Assembly (NCBI GenBank): GCA_023382975.1 | Contig: JAHDXO010000005.1 | Location: 199,444 to 263,443 of the forward strand | Direction of reading: 5' to 3' | Length of the DNA: 64,000 nt | DNA from: Pirellulaceae bacterium | GTDB taxonomy: Bacteria > Planctomycetota > Planctomycetia > Pirellulales > Pirellulaceae | Shown here: piece after piece, positions 63,430 to 64,000 of the stretch | Layout of the letters: each line of letters starts with the position of its first letter | Numbering within the stretch: position 1 is the stretch's first letter | Position numbers and translations under genes: made by a program | Notes under the pieces: model-generated | The model's database searches: none | What the model was told of the DNA's origin: nothing | Seen by the model: only the letters and a program-made list of their open reading frames with translations

Positions 63430-64000
63430 CTAGAGGTTCGCGAAGAAGTCGTCCAGGTCGTCGTAGCGTTGCTCGCTGCGGCTAGTTAGCAGTCGTTCGA
63501 GTTCGTCGTCATCGTCGCGCTGCCAAGCATCCTTGCTCACCCGCAGGTCGTCGCGCAGCAGGTCGTCGAGCACCCGGTCGACCCACAACGGCTCGCGTCC
63601 GCCGGCCGCGGGGCTGAATAGGGTTTCGCTTGCCGAGTCGCGTTCGGCGTTTGCGACGCACTGTGGCCCGCGTCCGCCGGCTGCGGGGCCAAAGAGCAAT
63701 GCAAGTCCCGAGTCGTGGCCGCCGGCCGCGGGTACAATGCGTGCCGTGCCCGGTTGCAGGATGCTGGTCATGAGGTGGTCGGGGTGATCGTGCGGGTCGA
63801 GGTCGGCGTGGCCGAGCACGTGGCCTAGTTCGTGCGTGACGACGGTCAGTAGGTCGTAGGCGGCTGTTGGCTGTTGTCCGTTGCCAGTTGTCCGTTGGGT
63901 GAAGTCCGTCCCAAACAACTGCCCGCTGCCGACTGACCACTGACTACTGCCGACTGACCACTGACTACTGCCGACTGACCAGCCTAGGCCGGCGCCGCTG
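63430..64000 (-). CDS. Matrixin-like zinc metalloprotease domain of a large surface protein (C-terminal part)
   Basis: The frame is open to the right window edge, so only the last ~190 residues are present. It contains LLTVVTHELGHVLGHADLDP, the HExxHxxGHxD zinc site of matrixin/metzincin proteases, followed by HPDHLMTSILQPGTARIVP, which supplies the Met-turn. This organisation is common at the C-terminus of large planctomycete surface proteins. Low-complexity parts are unusual: on the N-terminal side VGSSQWSVGSSQWSVGSG and QRTTGNGQQPTAA, encoded by heptanucleotide repeats; on the C-terminal side three PAAGG[HR] units, encoded by a GCCGGC(C/T)GCGGG repeat. These look like repeat DNA inserted in frame. 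Function in surface proteolysis is inferred. Confidence 0.8.
   Translation of the reverse strand, partial: SGAGLGWSVGSSQWSVGSSQWSVGSGQLFGTDFTQRTTGNGQQPTAAYDLLTVVTHELGHVLGHADLDPHDHPDHLMTSILQPGTARIVPAAGGHDSGLALLFGPAAGGRGPQCVANAERDSASETLFSPAAGGREPLWVDRVLDDLLRDDLRVSKDAWQRDDDDELERLLTSRSEQRYDDLDDFFANL
63930..63980. repeat. 21-base tandem repeat inside the metalloprotease gene
   Basis: CGACTGACCACTGACTACTGC occurs at 63930-63950 and 63951-63971, with nine bases of a third copy. Each unit is three NNNACTG heptamers (CCGACTG, ACCACTG, ACTACTG), the same heptamer type that forms the arrays at 59194-59228 and 60584-60632. Since 21 is a multiple of three, it encodes a seven-residue repeat (GSSQWSV) without breaking the frame. 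Confidence 0.85.

Overview
This window looks like a chromosomal segment of a planctomycete, most likely from the Pirellulales. It is GC-rich and carries a DUF1559 pseudopilin-like gene, an FG-GAP/VCBS repeat protein, PmoA-like (DUF6807) and DUF4058 proteins, an HzsA-related dihaem protein, exported TIM-barrel and Gfo/Idh/MocA proteins with Tat-type N-termini, an exported heparinase-like enzyme and BNR sialidases. A formyltransferase/hydrolase complex subunit (FhcA) and lipid A genes (lpxD, lpxI) also fit. No rRNA or tRNA gene and no CRISPR array was seen. The family names rest on motifs read by eye, not on database searches.

Layout. 1-6.6 kb: the end of a LuxR-type response regulator, an FG-GAP protein, fhcA, a DinB-fold protein, and an overlapping lpxD-lpxI pair. 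6.7-17.5 kb: a conflict-system-like locus of two converging operons. The plus-strand operon encodes a sigma-like protein, two unknown proteins, and a protein with a Lon-protease-like domain. The minus-strand operon encodes a 1537-residue protein (Sm-like, TPR, cold-shock-like and STAND-type P-loop regions) coupled by TAATG to an AAA ATPase with a C-terminal HEPN RNase-like domain. That minus-strand part is visibly richer in A/T than its surroundings. 17.8-27.4 kb: an exported two-gene operon, an exported TIM-barrel protein, a CDF metal transporter, the HzsA-related protein, a sialidase-like protein and a PmoA-like protein. 27.5-35.3 kb: a defence island with a fused restriction-methylase and, converging on it, an operon of a NACHT NTPase, a cytosolic subtilisin-like protease and a small protein.

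35.4-54.7 kb: a sialidase pseudogene beside an intact sialidase, a large heparinase II/III-like protein, a large single-pass membrane protein of unknown function, a PQQ-type beta-propeller, a DUF1559/lipoprotein pair, a giant FtsX-type permease and a DUF4058 protein. 54.7-64 kb: RidA, a three-gene sugar-metabolism operon (cupin, TIM barrel, Gfo/Idh/MocA), a TumE-type toxin-antitoxin pair set between copies of a composite intergenic repeat, another Gfo/Idh/MocA protein, an IS66-like remnant, and the end of a large matrixin-like metalloprotease whose coding sequence contains the same kind of heptamer repeat found between genes.

The best candidates for undescribed biology are (i) the STAND/Sm/CSD plus AAA-HEPN operon facing the sigma/Lon-like operon, (ii) the NACHT-subtilase-small protein operon, and (iii) the repeat family that flanks the toxin-antitoxin pair and enters a coding sequence as NNNACTG heptamers.
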